Translations under genes and position numbers: made by a program
Source of the DNA: Streptomyces cyaneochromogenes
GTDB taxonomy: Bacteria; Actinomycetota; Actinomycetes; Streptomycetales; Streptomycetaceae
Direction: 5' to 3'
Length of the DNA stretch: 64,000 nucleotides
Assembly (NCBI RefSeq): GCF_003963535.1
Contig: NZ_CP034539.1
Location: 9,734,001 to 9,798,000, forward strand
Shown here: piece by piece, positions 25,078 to 33,418 of the stretch
Layout of the letters: each line of letters starts with the position of its first letter
Numbering within the stretch: the first letter of the stretch is position 1
The notes under the pieces: model-generated
Seen by the model: the letters and a program-made list of their open reading frames with translations, nothing else
Told to the model about the DNA's origin: nothing
The model's database searches: none

Positions 25078-27789
25078 ATGACGGACGACGCGCTCAGCCG
25101 GCCCACGGTCCACGCCCTGCTCGCGGACGGCACCACCGTGTGCATCCGCCCCGTACGGCAGGGCGACCACGATCAGGTGCATGGGCTGTACGAGGAGATG
25201 TCCCCGGAGAATCTGCGCCTGAGGTTCTTCGCAGCGAGCCGCCGCTCCGCAGCGATGGCCGCCGACCGGGCCTGCGCCCAGCCACACCCGGGGCACCGGG
25301 CCCTGCTGGCCGAGACCGCAGGCCGGGTGATCGGCCTCGCGGAGTACGACAGCGGCGGCACCGGGGTCACGGCTGAGATCTCCATCGCGGTCGCCGACGG
25401 ACTGCACCACCGGGGCGTCGGCACCCTGCTCGTGGAGCACCTGGTCTCCGCGGCCCGCGCCGCGGGCATCACCACCTTCACCGCGGACGCGCTCAGCGAG
25501 AACCACGAGGTGCTGAAGCTCTTCGCCGACCTCGGCCTGCGCACGGCCCGCCACTTCGAGGGCCCCGAGGTGCGCTGCACCATCGCCCTCGACCAGAGCG
25601 ACACCTATCTGACGGCCGTGGAGGAACGCGGCCGCGCCGCCGACGTCGTCAGCCTGGAACCGCTGCTGCGGCCGCGGACCGTCGCCGTCGTCGGCGCCGG
25701 ACGCAAGCCGGGCTCGGTCGGCCGGGCAATCCTGCACCAGCTGCACGCGGGCGGCTACACGGGCCGCCTGTTCGCGGTGAACCCCGCCGCGAGCTCGATC
25801 CTCGGCGTGCCGTGCCACTCCTCGGTCGGCGCCCTGCCCAAGACCCCTGACCTCGCGGTCCTCGCCGTACCCGCCGCCGCGATCCCCGGCACCGCCGAGG
25901 AATGCGGCAAGGCGGGCGTACGCGCCGTGCTCGTCGTAACCGCCGGCCTGGACGCCGACCAGGCCCGGGCCCTGCTGGCCACCTGCCGTGAGCACGGCAT
26001 GCGCCTCGTCGGCCCCAACTGCCTCGGCATCTCCAACACCGACCCGGAGCTGCGCCTGGATGCCACGTTCGCCGCCGGTCACCCACGCCCCGGGACGGCG
26101 GGCGTCGCCGTGCAGTCCGGCGGCGTCGGCATCGCACTGCTCGACGGGCTGTCCCGGCTCGGCATCGGCGTCTCCTCCTTTGCCTCCCTCGGCGACAAGT
26201 ACGACGTCAGCGGCAACGACATGCTCCAGTGGTGGGAGAGCGACGGCCGTACCGACCTCGCGCTGCTGCACCTGGAGTCCTTCGGCAGTCCGCGCGCCTT
26301 CTCCCGTACCGCGCGCCGTGTGACTCGCCGGATGCCGGTCCTGACCGTCGACGCCGGCCGCACCGAGGCCGGCCGTCGCGCCGCCGCCTCGCACACCGCG
26401 GCCGCCGCGACGCGCACCATGACCCGCGGCGCCCTGTTCACCCAGGCGGGCATCACCGCGACGCGCTCGGTGGGCGAACTCCTCGAAGCCGCGGCCCTGA
26501 TGCATTCCCAGCCGTTGCCCGCGGGACCCCGCGTGGCCATCGTGACCAACGCCGGGGGAGCGGGTGTCCTCGCGGCCGACGCCTGTGCCGAGGTCGGGCT
26601 GGAGCTCTCGGCGCCCGGCGCCGAGTTGATCGACGACCTGCTCGACGTGCTGCCCGCGGGCGCCGCCGTCGGCAACCCCGTCGACGCCACCGCCGCCGTC
26701 ACGGAGGAGCAGCTCGGCGACTGCGTGGACCGGATCATGCGGAGCGGTGGCTTTGACGCCGTCCTCGTGGCTCTCGTCCCCACCGCGGTTGCCGCGGCGA
26801 CCGGCGACGACCTCGTGCGGGCCATCACCGGCGCGCCCGGCCGTCATCCCAAGCCGATCGTCGTGGTACGGCTCGAACAGGGCCTGCCCGTCGAGCTGTT
26901 GCCCGCCGCCGAGGACAGCACCATTCCCTCCTACGCCGAACCCCAGGCGGCTGCCCGGGCGCTGGCCCACGCCGCCCGCCGCACCGCTTGGCTCGCCCGG
27001 CCGGCCGGGACCGTCCCTGACCTCGACGGAGTCGAGACGCAGCGCGCCCACGCCGTCGTCGACGCCTACCTCGACCGGCACCCCGACGGCGGCTGGCTGG
27101 ACCCACGCGAGTGCGCCGAACTCCTTGGCTGCTATGGCATTCCCCAGCTCGCCTGGGCCTGGGCGGACACCGAGGACGACGCAGTCCTCGCCGCCGACCG
27201 GCTGCGCGGCGCCGACGGCCGGGTCGTGATGAAGGGGCACTGGCCGGGACTGGTGCACAAAACCGCCGAACACGCCGTCCATCTCGACCTGAGGGGCGAC
27301 CACCAGGTCCGCGCCGCCTTCCGGGACCTGGAGACCCGGTTCGCCGGCCTGCTGGAAGGCGTCGTCATCCAACCACTCGCCGACCGCGGCACCGAACTGT
27401 TCGCTGGCGTCGTCCAGGACCAGGTCTTCGGCCCCCTCGTCCTGTTCGGGCTCGGCGGCACCGCGACCGAGATCCTCGCCGACCACGCGGCCCGGCTCGC
27501 CCCGCTCACCGACCACGATGTCCACGACCTGATCACGGCCCCGCGCTGCGCCCCGCTCCTGCTCGGCGCTGGGGGTACCCCCTCTGGGGGAGGCGCCCGG
27601 CCCGTCGACCTCCAGAGCCTCGAACAACTTCTGCTGCGGCTGTCCCGCATGGCGAGCGACCTGCCGCAGCTGGCCGAGGCCGACTTCAACCCCGTTCTCG
27701 CGACACCGGGCGGAGCCACCGTGCTCGATGCGCGCGTACGCCTGCTGCCCCGCAGGCCCCAGGATCCGTATCTGCGCCGACTCCGCTGA
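25078..27789 (+). CDS. GNAT / ADP-forming acyl-CoA synthetase fusion (Pat-like)
   Basis: 903 aa. Residues about 10-180 are a GNAT acetyltransferase (HRGVGTLLVEHLVSAAR acetyl-CoA loop); then a CoA-binding Rossmann domain (VAVVGAGRKPGSVGRAILHQ), a succinyl-CoA-synthetase-like domain with ASHTAA (His439, the phosphohistidine position of ADP-forming acetyl-CoA synthetases), and a C-terminal ATP-grasp domain (VMKGHWPGLVHKTA). GNAT-first order is the Streptomyces PatA type. It may acetylate proteins such as acyl-CoA synthetases; since His439 is kept, it may also make ATP from acetyl-CoA. ATG at 25078 with GAAGGAG upstream. A Streptomyces palindrome is inserted in frame near residue 830. Followed by CBS-BON 2 after 13 nt. 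Confidence 0.88.
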   Translation: MTDDALSRPTVHALLADGTTVCIRPVRQGDHDQVHGLYEEMSPENLRLRFFAASRRSAAMAADRACAQPHPGHRALLAETAGRVIGLAEYDSGGTGVTAEISIAVADGLHHRGVGTLLVEHLVSAARAAGITTFTADALSENHEVLKLFADLGLRTARHFEGPEVRCTIALDQSDTYLTAVEERGRAADVVSLEPLLRPRTVAVVGAGRKPGSVGRAILHQLHAGGYTGRLFAVNPAASSILGVPCHSSVGALPKTPDLAVLAVPAAAIPGTAEECGKAGVRAVLVVTAGLDADQARALLATCREHGMRLVGPNCLGISNTDPELRLDATFAAGHPRPGTAGVAVQSGGVGIALLDGLSRLGIGVSSFASLGDKYDVSGNDMLQWWESDGRTDLALLHLESFGSPRAFSRTARRVTRRMPVLTVDAGRTEAGRRAAASHTAAAATRTMTRGALFTQAGITATRSVGELLEAAALMHSQPLPAGPRVAIVTNAGGAGVLAADACAEVGLELSAPGAELIDDLLDVLPAGAAVGNPVDATAAVTEEQLGDCVDRIMRSGGFDAVLVALVPTAVAAATGDDLVRAITGAPGRHPKPIVVVRLEQGLPVELLPAAEDSTIPSYAEPQAAARALAHAARRTAWLARPAGTVPDLDGVETQRAHAVVDAYLDRHPDGGWLDPRECAELLGCYGIPQLAWAWADTEDDAVLAADRLRGADGRVVMKGHWPGLVHKTAEHAVHLDLRGDHQVRAAFRDLETRFAGLLEGVVIQPLADRGTELFAGVVQDQVFGPLVLFGLGGTATEILADHAARLAPLTDHDVHDLITAPRCAPLLLGAGGTPSGGGARPVDLQSLEQLLLRLSRMASDLPQLAEADFNPVLATPGGATVLDARVRLLPRRPQDPYLRRLR
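27568..27594 (+). repeat. Short G/C palindromic element inside the acyl-CoA synthetase ORF
   Basis: GGGGGTACCCCC followed by TCTGGGGGAGG, an element often seen between genes in Streptomyces, here lies inside coding sequence and is read as about nine residues (GAGGTPSGG) between LLL and ARPVDL. It keeps the frame. Confidence 0.6.
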
Positions 27790-27802
27790 GGAGGAAGAAG
27801 CC

Positions 27803-28534
27803 ATGAAGCACAACAAGGTCGGCTCCGTGATGACCACGGAGGTCGTCCGCGCCGAGTACGGCACCCCGTTCAAGGAGGTCGCCAGGATGCTCGGTGACCA
27901 CCGCATCAGCGGACTGCCGGTCGTCGACGACGACGAGAAGGTCATCGGCGTGATCTCGGAGACGGACCTGATGATCCGGCAGGCCGAGGTCCCCGACCCC
28001 TTCGAGCCGAAGAAGCGCTTCCGCCTCGACCGGCTGACCCGTGCCCGGCGCGAGCGGGCCGTGAAGGCCCGGGCCCGCACCGCCGGCCAGCTGATGACCG
28101 AGCCGCCGGTCACGGTCCACGCCGACGACACCATCGTCGAGGCCGCCCGGACCATGGCCCAGCACCACATCGAACGGCTGCCCGTCCTGGACGAGGAGCA
28201 GCGGCTCGTCGGCATCGTCACCCGCCGCGACCTGCTCCAGGTCTTCCTGCGGCCCGACGCGGCCATCCGCGCCGAGGTCGTCGACGAGGTGCTGGTACGC
28301 GCCCTGTGGCTGCCGCCGCGCAGTATCGCCGTCTCCGTGACGGAAGGCGTGGTGACGCTGCTGGGCCAGATGGAACGCAAGAGCGAGACGGAGATCGCCG
28401 TCTCGATGACCCGTCAGATCGACGGCGTGGTCGCGGTTGTCGACAAGCTCGACTACCGGCTGGACGACTCGCACGCGCGGCCGGACGAGCAGGCACTGCA
28501 CGGCATCGCCGACGACTGGCTGCGCAAGCTGTGA
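27803..28534 (+). CDS. CBS-pair and BON domain protein 2
   Basis: 243 aa: first CBS (VGSVMTTEVVRAEYGTPFKE), charged linker, second CBS (AGQLMTEPPVTVHADDTIVE), then a BON domain (about 165-225, IAVSVTEGVVTLLGQM). Most divergent of the three CBS-BON proteins, with a basic linker (FEPKKRFRLDRLTRARRERA) in place of the short linker of the others. Likely an adenine-nucleotide-sensing, membrane-associated stress protein. ATG at 27803 after GAGGAGGAAGAAGCC. In operon with the acyl-CoA synthetase fusion upstream and flavodoxin gene downstream. Confidence 0.88.
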   Translation: MKHNKVGSVMTTEVVRAEYGTPFKEVARMLGDHRISGLPVVDDDEKVIGVISETDLMIRQAEVPDPFEPKKRFRLDRLTRARRERAVKARARTAGQLMTEPPVTVHADDTIVEAARTMAQHHIERLPVLDEEQRLVGIVTRRDLLQVFLRPDAAIRAEVVDEVLVRALWLPPRSIAVSVTEGVVTLLGQMERKSETEIAVSMTRQIDGVVAVVDKLDYRLDDSHARPDEQALHGIADDWLRKL

Positions 28535-28558
28535 CGTTGTGAAAGGAGGCGGACCACC

Positions 28559-29059
28559 ATGACCACCAAGGTGCTGATCGCATACGGGACGACGAACGGA
28601 TCGACCGCGCAGATCGCCGAGGCCGTGGCAGAGGTCCTGCGTAAGGAGGGCCTCACCGCCGAGGCGCTGCCGGCCGGTGCCGTCGAGAGCGTTTCGCCGT
28701 ACGACGCCGTCGTCGTCGGCGGCGGACTGTACGCCGGACGCTGGCACAAGGACTCCCGCCGGTTCCTCCGCCGACACCGCCGTGAGCTGGCCGAACGTCC
28801 GCTATGGCTGTTCAGCAGTGGGCCGCTGGACCCGTCGGCGTCGGAGCGGGACATCCCGCCCGTGCCCGGCCTGAAGCGCGCCATGAACCGGTTCGACACC
28901 AGGGGGCACGTCACCTTCGGCGGCTGCCTCCAGGAGGGCGCCAAGGGATGGGTCGCCCGGATGATCATCAAGAACGGAAAGGGCGGCGACTTCCGGGACT
29001 TCGCCCAGATCGAGGACTGGGCGCGGACAGTCGCCGACGAACTGGTGGCCAAGGGCTGA
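28559..29059 (+). CDS. Flavodoxin-domain protein (HemG-like)
   Basis: 166 aa. The FMN phosphate loop is YGTTNGSTAQIAEAVAEVL, near the N-terminus, and VVVGGGLYAGRWHKD matches the second loop of flavodoxin-fold menaquinone-dependent protoporphyrinogen oxidases (HemG type), although such proteins in actinobacteria have other redox roles. ATG at 28559 has GAAAGGAGG at good spacing. It may deliver electrons or act in haem metabolism during hypoxia; this is inference. 24 nt behind CBS-BON 2, so co-transcribed. Confidence 0.85.
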   Translation: MTTKVLIAYGTTNGSTAQIAEAVAEVLRKEGLTAEALPAGAVESVSPYDAVVVGGGLYAGRWHKDSRRFLRRHRRELAERPLWLFSSGPLDPSASERDIPPVPGLKRAMNRFDTRGHVTFGGCLQEGAKGWVARMIIKNGKGGDFRDFAQIEDWARTVADELVAKG

Positions 29060-29102
29060 GCAAGGCTCAGCAGGTCAGGAACGGTCACGGAAGGCGTGCA
29101 TC

Positions 29103-29984
29103 ATGTCCCTGTCGTACGAGGGTCCGGGCCGCGTCTCCCGCGTGCGTGCGGGCCGGGCCGCTCTCCACCTGGCCCGCGCCGCCTCCCTGGCGCCTTCACC
29201 GCACAACAGCCAGCCGTGGCTCTTCGCCGAGGAGGGCCACGACCACGGCTTCGAGGTGCATGTGCACGGCGGGCGGCGGATGATGCTGACCGACCCGGCG
29301 GGCGGGAGGCGGTCATCGCATGCGGAGCCGCCCTGTTCAACGTGCGGATCGCCGTACGCGGGCTGGGCTTCCGGCCCGCCGTCGACCTCCTGCCGGAACC
29401 GGGCGACTCAACTACCTGGCCCACGTGGGTTACGCGGCCCATGCCCCGGCCACGCCCGAAGAGACGCGGCTGGCCCGCGCGATGCCCCACCGGCACACCC
29501 ACCGCGGCCCCTTCGGACCCGAGCCGGTACCCGACACCCTCCTCTACGAACTACGCGACCACGCCCGCACCGAGGGCGCCGACCTGCGGATCATCGACGA
29601 ACCGGAGCAACTCCGGCTGCTCGCCGACTTCGTGCATGCCGCCGAGGATGTGCCCACGCGCGGATCCGCGCCACGCCGCCGAGATCTTCCGGTCCGTCGG
29701 CACGGACGGGGTGCCCGTCGAGGCATGCCGTCACCACCCGGACGCCACGCTGCTCGCCGGCCGTGACTACCTCGGGTTCGCCCGGTACTACGCCCGACCG
29801 AGCCGCCGGTGTATCTCACGCACCGGGACCGTCGCCGTGCTGTCCACCCCTCACGAAAGCCGCACCGACTGGCTCCGCTCGGGGCGCAGGTGGTGCTGCG
29901 CCTCGGCCGCCCGCCGCGCACATGGTGCACACGGCGCCACCCGCCCGCCGAGGTACTGGTCCACGACGGCGTTCCGGTCCGGTG
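29103..29984 (+). pseudogene. Acg-family nitroreductase, decayed by several frameshifts
   Basis: Pieces of an Acg-like protein follow one another in different frames: PSPHNSQPWLFAEE in frame of 29103; CGAALFNVRIAVRGLGFRPA in another after a shift near 29310; LAHVGYAAHAPATPEETRLA in the third after about 29405; HAAEIFRSVGTDGVPVEACR back again after about 29670; and TVAVLSTPHESRTDWLRSGR near 29830-29890, followed by a further shift. At least four indels in 880 bp mean no full product. Related to the intact copy at 12.3 kb. Its remains run into the start of the Rv1733c-like gene. Confidence 0.78.
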
Positions 29985-30566
29985 ATGAGCATGACCCGGG
30001 CCGGGCGACTGTGCTGGCGCCTGAGGCGCAATCCGCTCAGGCGCCGCAGCTATCTGGTCGAAGCCTGGCTGCTGCTCCTGACCTGGGCACTCGCCATCGT
30101 GGCGGCCGTTGTCACGGGTGTCGCGACCGCGTACGCCGTCGAGCGGAACATGGACAGCTGGCGGGCCGAGCGGCGCGCCGTCACTGCAGTGCTCACCGAA
30201 GACGCGGACCTGCGCACGTCCGCCAACGAGGGCAGCGACGACGCCCGTGCCTGGGCCACCGTGCGCTGGACCGGGCCGGACGGCACATCCCGGACGGGCG
30301 TGACCCGCGTCGAGCCGGGCAGCCAGAGCGGGGACGCGACTCGTGTGTGGCTGAACGCCAAGGGGCAGCTCGTCCCCGAGCCGGCGACCGTCGACCAGGC
30401 CGAACTCCAGGGCGCCGTACTGGGCACCGTGGCCGCGGTGAGCGTCGGCGCCATGGTGACGCTCATCGGCTGGGGCGCATGCGCGTGGCTGGACCGGCGG
30501 CGGCTGCGGCAGTGGGACACGGAGTGGGCCGAGGTCGGTCCGCGATGGCGACGGAAGGCGGGCTGA
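29985..30566 (+). CDS. Rv1733c-like transmembrane protein
   Basis: 193 aa: a basic cytosolic N-terminus (RRNPLRRRSYLVEAW), TM helix 1 (LLLLTWALAIVAAVVTGVAT), an extracytoplasmic loop of about 90 residues with WATVRWTGPDGTSRTGVTRV, and TM helix 2 (GAVLGTVAAVSVGAMVTLIG) ending in a basic tail (ACAWLDRRRLRQW). This is the layout and motif order of the Rv1733c family, a DosR-regulon membrane antigen of unknown function. ATG at 29985 sits in GTGATG next to the decayed nitroreductase; ATG at 29991 is an alternative. Its last codons form the left arm of a strong terminator shared with hypE. Confidence 0.75.
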   Translation: MSMTRAGRLCWRLRRNPLRRRSYLVEAWLLLLTWALAIVAAVVTGVATAYAVERNMDSWRAERRAVTAVLTEDADLRTSANEGSDDARAWATVRWTGPDGTSRTGVTRVEPGSQSGDATRVWLNAKGQLVPEPATVDQAELQGAVLGTVAAVSVGAMVTLIGWGACAWLDRRRLRQWDTEWAEVGPRWRRKAG

Positions 30567-30603
30567 CGTCCTCAGGACATCCGGCCGCCTTCCGTCGCCA
30601 TCG
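30543..30603. terminator. Perfect 19-bp inverted repeat, bidirectional terminator
   Basis: CGATGGCGACGGAAGGCGG (30543-30561) and CCGCCTTCCGTCGCCATCG (30585-30603) are exact reverse complements around a 23-nt loop that itself contains GTCCTCAGGAC. The left arm is the C-terminal coding sequence of the Rv1733c-like gene; the right arm precedes the end of hypE on the other strand. Confidence 0.8.
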
Positions 30604-30617
30604 GCATCCGAGGTCTC

Positions 30618-31652
30618 TCAGCAGATCCGCGGCAACTGCTCCCCGAGCGGCATCTCCACGATCCGCCGGGCGCCCACCAGCGTGCGCAGCGTCACCCGCC
30701 CGGCAGGCCCGTCCGGCAGCACCTCCCCGATCCGTACCGCTCCCGAACCCTCTCCCACCGACCGCATGGCGCTCAGCGCGTCCTCGGCCGCGTCGGCGGC
30801 GACGAACGCGACCAGACACCCCTCGTTGGCGACGACCAGAGGGTCGAGACCGAGCAGATCGCAGGCCGAGGCGACCGGCTTGGGTACCGGCACCGCGCTC
30901 TCCTCGATCTCGACGGCGACGGACGAGTCACGGGCGATCTCATTGAGGGAGGCCGCGAGCCCGCCGCGCGTCGGATCGCGCAGCACGTGGACGTCGGCGC
31001 CGAGCGGCATCAGGGTGCGCACCAGGCGATGCAGCGGCCGGGTGTCGGAGGCGATGTCGCCCTCGAACCCGAGGCCCTCACGGGTGCTGAGCACGGTCGT
31101 GCCGTGCAGCCCGATCGGCCCGGACAGCAGGACCGCGTCGCCAGGGCGAGCCAGCGCGGCCGACGGATGCAGCGAGCCGTGCCGCTGCCCGATGCCGGTC
31201 GTGTTGATGAACAGCCGGTCGGCGGCACCGCGCCCCACCACCTTCGTGTCCCCGGTGACCACGGGCACCCCGGCGTCCTGCGCGGCTTTCCCCAACGAGC
31301 TCAGGACCGCCCGGAGTTCGGTCAGCGGCAGCCCCTCCTCAACAATGAGGGAGACGGACAGCGCGACCGGCCACGCGCCCCGCATCGCGAGGTCGTTGAC
31401 CGTGCCGTGGACGGCTAGGGACCCGATGTCCCCGCCGGGGAAGAAGAGCGGGCTGACGACGAAACTGTCGGTGCTGATCACCAGTTCCCGGTAGCCGGGC
31501 AGCAGCGCCGCGTCCTCCATGGGGCCCGGGTCGCCGTCCAGGGCGGGCAGGATCACCCGGTCGAGGAGTTCCGCAGTGAGGCGGCCGCCGGCCCCGTGGC
31601 CGAGCAGCACTACCTCGTCGTCGTGATGGGGGGTGGGGCATTGGATGGTCAT
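30618..31652 (-). CDS. hypE: Hydrogenase maturation protein HypE
   Basis: 344 aa, AIR-synthase/PurM fold. GHGAGGRLTAELLDRVILPA opens the protein, VVTGDTKVVGRG is the ATP-binding core, and the C-terminus is PRIC, whose Cys carries the thiocarboxamide that becomes cyanide. HypE dehydrates the carbamoyl group received from HypF and passes CN- to iron on HypC-HypD for the [NiFe] active site. ATG at 31652 overlaps the hypD stop (ATGA). Last gene of the hydrogenase operon; a strong terminator follows. Confidence 0.95.
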   Translation of the reverse strand: MTIQCPTPHHDDEVVLLGHGAGGRLTAELLDRVILPALDGDPGPMEDAALLPGYRELVISTDSFVVSPLFFPGGDIGSLAVHGTVNDLAMRGAWPVALSVSLIVEEGLPLTELRAVLSSLGKAAQDAGVPVVTGDTKVVGRGAADRLFINTTGIGQRHGSLHPSAALARPGDAVLLSGPIGLHGTTVLSTREGLGFEGDIASDTRPLHRLVRTLMPLGADVHVLRDPTRGGLAASLNEIARDSSVAVEIEESAVPVPKPVASACDLLGLDPLVVANEGCLVAFVAADAAEDALSAMRSVGEGSGAVRIGEVLPDGPAGRVTLRTLVGARRIVEMPLGEQLPRIC

Positions 31653-32752
31653 GCCGTGCTCCTCGCAGGAGTGCGTCCGGCCGCGTAGAAGGCGGCACAC
31701 GTGCCCTCGGACGACACCATGGGCGCCCCCAAGGGATGGCGGGGCGTGCAGCGGGTGCCGTACGCGGCGCAGTCGGTGGGCAGTTTGGCCCCGGTGAGGA
31801 TGGCGCCGGCGATGCACTCGGCGTCCTCGACGGGACACAGCCCGCCCACGTCGAAGCGGCGGGCGGCATCGAAGCGCCGGTACTTCTCGGCGAGTTCCAG
31901 CCCGCTGTCGGGCAGCGCCCCGATGCCCCGCCAGGCCCGGTCGGTGACCCGGAAGACCTCGCGGACCGCGTCCTGCGCCTCGGTGTTGCCGGAGCGCCGC
32001 ACGGCCCGTACGTACTGGTTCTCCACCTCGAACCGCCCCGACTCCAGCTGCCGTACGGCCATGAGGATGCCCTCCAGCAGGTCCAGCGGCTCGAAGCCGG
32101 TGACCACGATCGGCACACGGTACTTCGCGGCGATCGGCTCGTACTCCCGCCAGCCCATCACCGCGCACACATGCCCGGCCGCCAGGAAGGCCTGCACCTC
32201 GCAGTCCGGGTCGTCGAGCAGCGCGGTCATCGCGGGCGGGACGAGGACATGGCTGACCAGCATCGAGAAGTTCGTCAGCCGGAGGCGGGCCGCGTGCAGC
32301 ACGGCCGTCGCGTTGGCAGGTGCGGTCGTCTCGAAGCCGACCGCGAGGAAGACGACCTCCTTGTCGGGGTGCTCGGCGGCCAGGCGCACGGCGTCCATCG
32401 GGGCGTAGACCACCCGTACGTCCGCTCCCCGCGCCCGCAGGGAGAGCAGGTCGGTGTCGGTGCCGGGCACGCGCAGCATGTCGCCGAAGCTGGTGAGGAT
32501 CACGCCGGGCCGGGCGGCGACCGCCATGGCCCGGTCCAGGGTCTCCAGCGGGGTCACGCAGACCGGGCAGCCCGGGCCGTGGATCATCCGCATTCCTGCC
32601 GGGAGCAGTTCGTCGATGCCCTGGCGGACGAGGGTGTGGGTCTGGCCGCCGCACACCTCCATGATCCGCCAGGGACGCGTGGCTGTCTGCCGCAGCTCGT
32701 CCAGCAGGCGCCGGGCGAGGACGGGATCGCGGTACTCGTCGAGGTACTTCAT
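31649..32752 (-). CDS. hypD: Hydrogenase maturation protein HypD
   Basis: 367 aa. Key motifs are all present: MEVCGGQTHT (Cys34), GPGCPVCVTP (Cys62, Cys65), and the C-terminal [4Fe-4S] cysteines around GGLCPVEDAECIAGAIL and YGTRCTPRHPLG. HypD with HypC forms the scaffold on which Fe(CN)2CO is assembled. ATG at 32752. It overlaps hypE by 4 nt and follows the CBS-BON 3 gene by 16 nt, so the maturation genes are read with the structural operon. Confidence 0.95.
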   Translation of the reverse strand: MKYLDEYRDPVLARRLLDELRQTATRPWRIMEVCGGQTHTLVRQGIDELLPAGMRMIHGPGCPVCVTPLETLDRAMAVAARPGVILTSFGDMLRVPGTDTDLLSLRARGADVRVVYAPMDAVRLAAEHPDKEVVFLAVGFETTAPANATAVLHAARLRLTNFSMLVSHVLVPPAMTALLDDPDCEVQAFLAAGHVCAVMGWREYEPIAAKYRVPIVVTGFEPLDLLEGILMAVRQLESGRFEVENQYVRAVRRSGNTEAQDAVREVFRVTDRAWRGIGALPDSGLELAEKYRRFDAARRFDVGGLCPVEDAECIAGAILTGAKLPTDCAAYGTRCTPRHPLGAPMVSSEGTCAAFYAAGRTPARSTA

Positions 32753-32768
32753 CGGTGGTGCCGGCCCT

Positions 32769-33395
32769 TCACCTGTGGGTCAGATCCAGCTGGACGTCGA
32801 CGACTCCCTCGACGGCCCGAATGGCCCGGGCCACCACGGGAACGAGCCCGCGCTCGGGCATCGAACCGGTCAGCGTGACCACGCCCTCGGTGACCGAGAC
32901 TCCCAGCTCGGTGGTGACCGGGAGATGGGTGAGCACGCTGCCGCGGATCTCGTCGGCGATCTCGGCGTCGCGCCGCAGGAACACCTTCAGCAGGTCGCTG
33001 CGGCTGACGACGCCTTGGAGCAGGCCGACGTCGTCCACGACCGGGAGCCGTTTGACGTGCCGGCGGGCCATGATGCGGGCCGCCTCGGCCAGCGAGGCGT
33101 CCGCGTGCACGGTCACCGCCGGGGTGCTCATCAGCTCGCCCGCGGTGAGGGCGCTCGCCTTGAGCCGCTCCCCGACTTCGCTCCCGGATTCGTTGCCGTC
33201 GCGGAACTCCTCCTTGGGCAGCAGGTCTGCCTCGGAGACCACTCCGACGACCCGACCCTCTCCGGCCAGCACCGGCAGGGCGCTGACCTTCCACTGGTCC
33301 AGCAGCTCGACGATCTCCTTGAAGGGCGCCTCGCTGCCGACGGCGACGACGGTGTGCGTCATCACATCGCTCACGGTGTATGGAGATTCAGGCAT
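32769..33395 (-). CDS. CBS-pair and BON domain protein 3, in hydrogenase operon
   Basis: 208 aa; two CBS motifs (YTVSDVMTHTVVAVGSEAPF, TAGELMSTPAVTVHADASL) and a C-terminal BON domain (LGVSVTEGVVTLTGSM). Closely related to CBS-BON 1, sharing VVSEADLLPKEEFRD and SRSDLLKVFLRRDAEIADEI-type segments. ATG at 33395 with GGGAGG 6 nt upstream. Lies between the hydrogenase large-subunit gene (23 nt) and hypD (16 nt), so a nucleotide-sensing protein is built into the hydrogenase transcript. It may tune the enzyme or its membrane contact to the energy state (inference). Confidence 0.88.
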   Translation of the reverse strand: MPESPYTVSDVMTHTVVAVGSEAPFKEIVELLDQWKVSALPVLAGEGRVVGVVSEADLLPKEEFRDGNESGSEVGERLKASALTAGELMSTPAVTVHADASLAEAARIMARRHVKRLPVVDDVGLLQGVVSRSDLLKVFLRRDAEIADEIRGSVLTHLPVTTELGVSVTEGVVTLTGSMPERGLVPVVARAIRAVEGVVDVQLDLTHR

Positions 33396-33418
33396 GGCAA
33401 CCTCCCGCATTTCTCTCC

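Noticed and set aside
22504..28380. Open frame of 1958 codons on the minus strand
   Set aside because: It is antisense to phosphoketolase, the acyl-CoA synthetase fusion and CBS-BON 2, has no domain similarity and a composition typical of the antisense frame of GC-rich genes.
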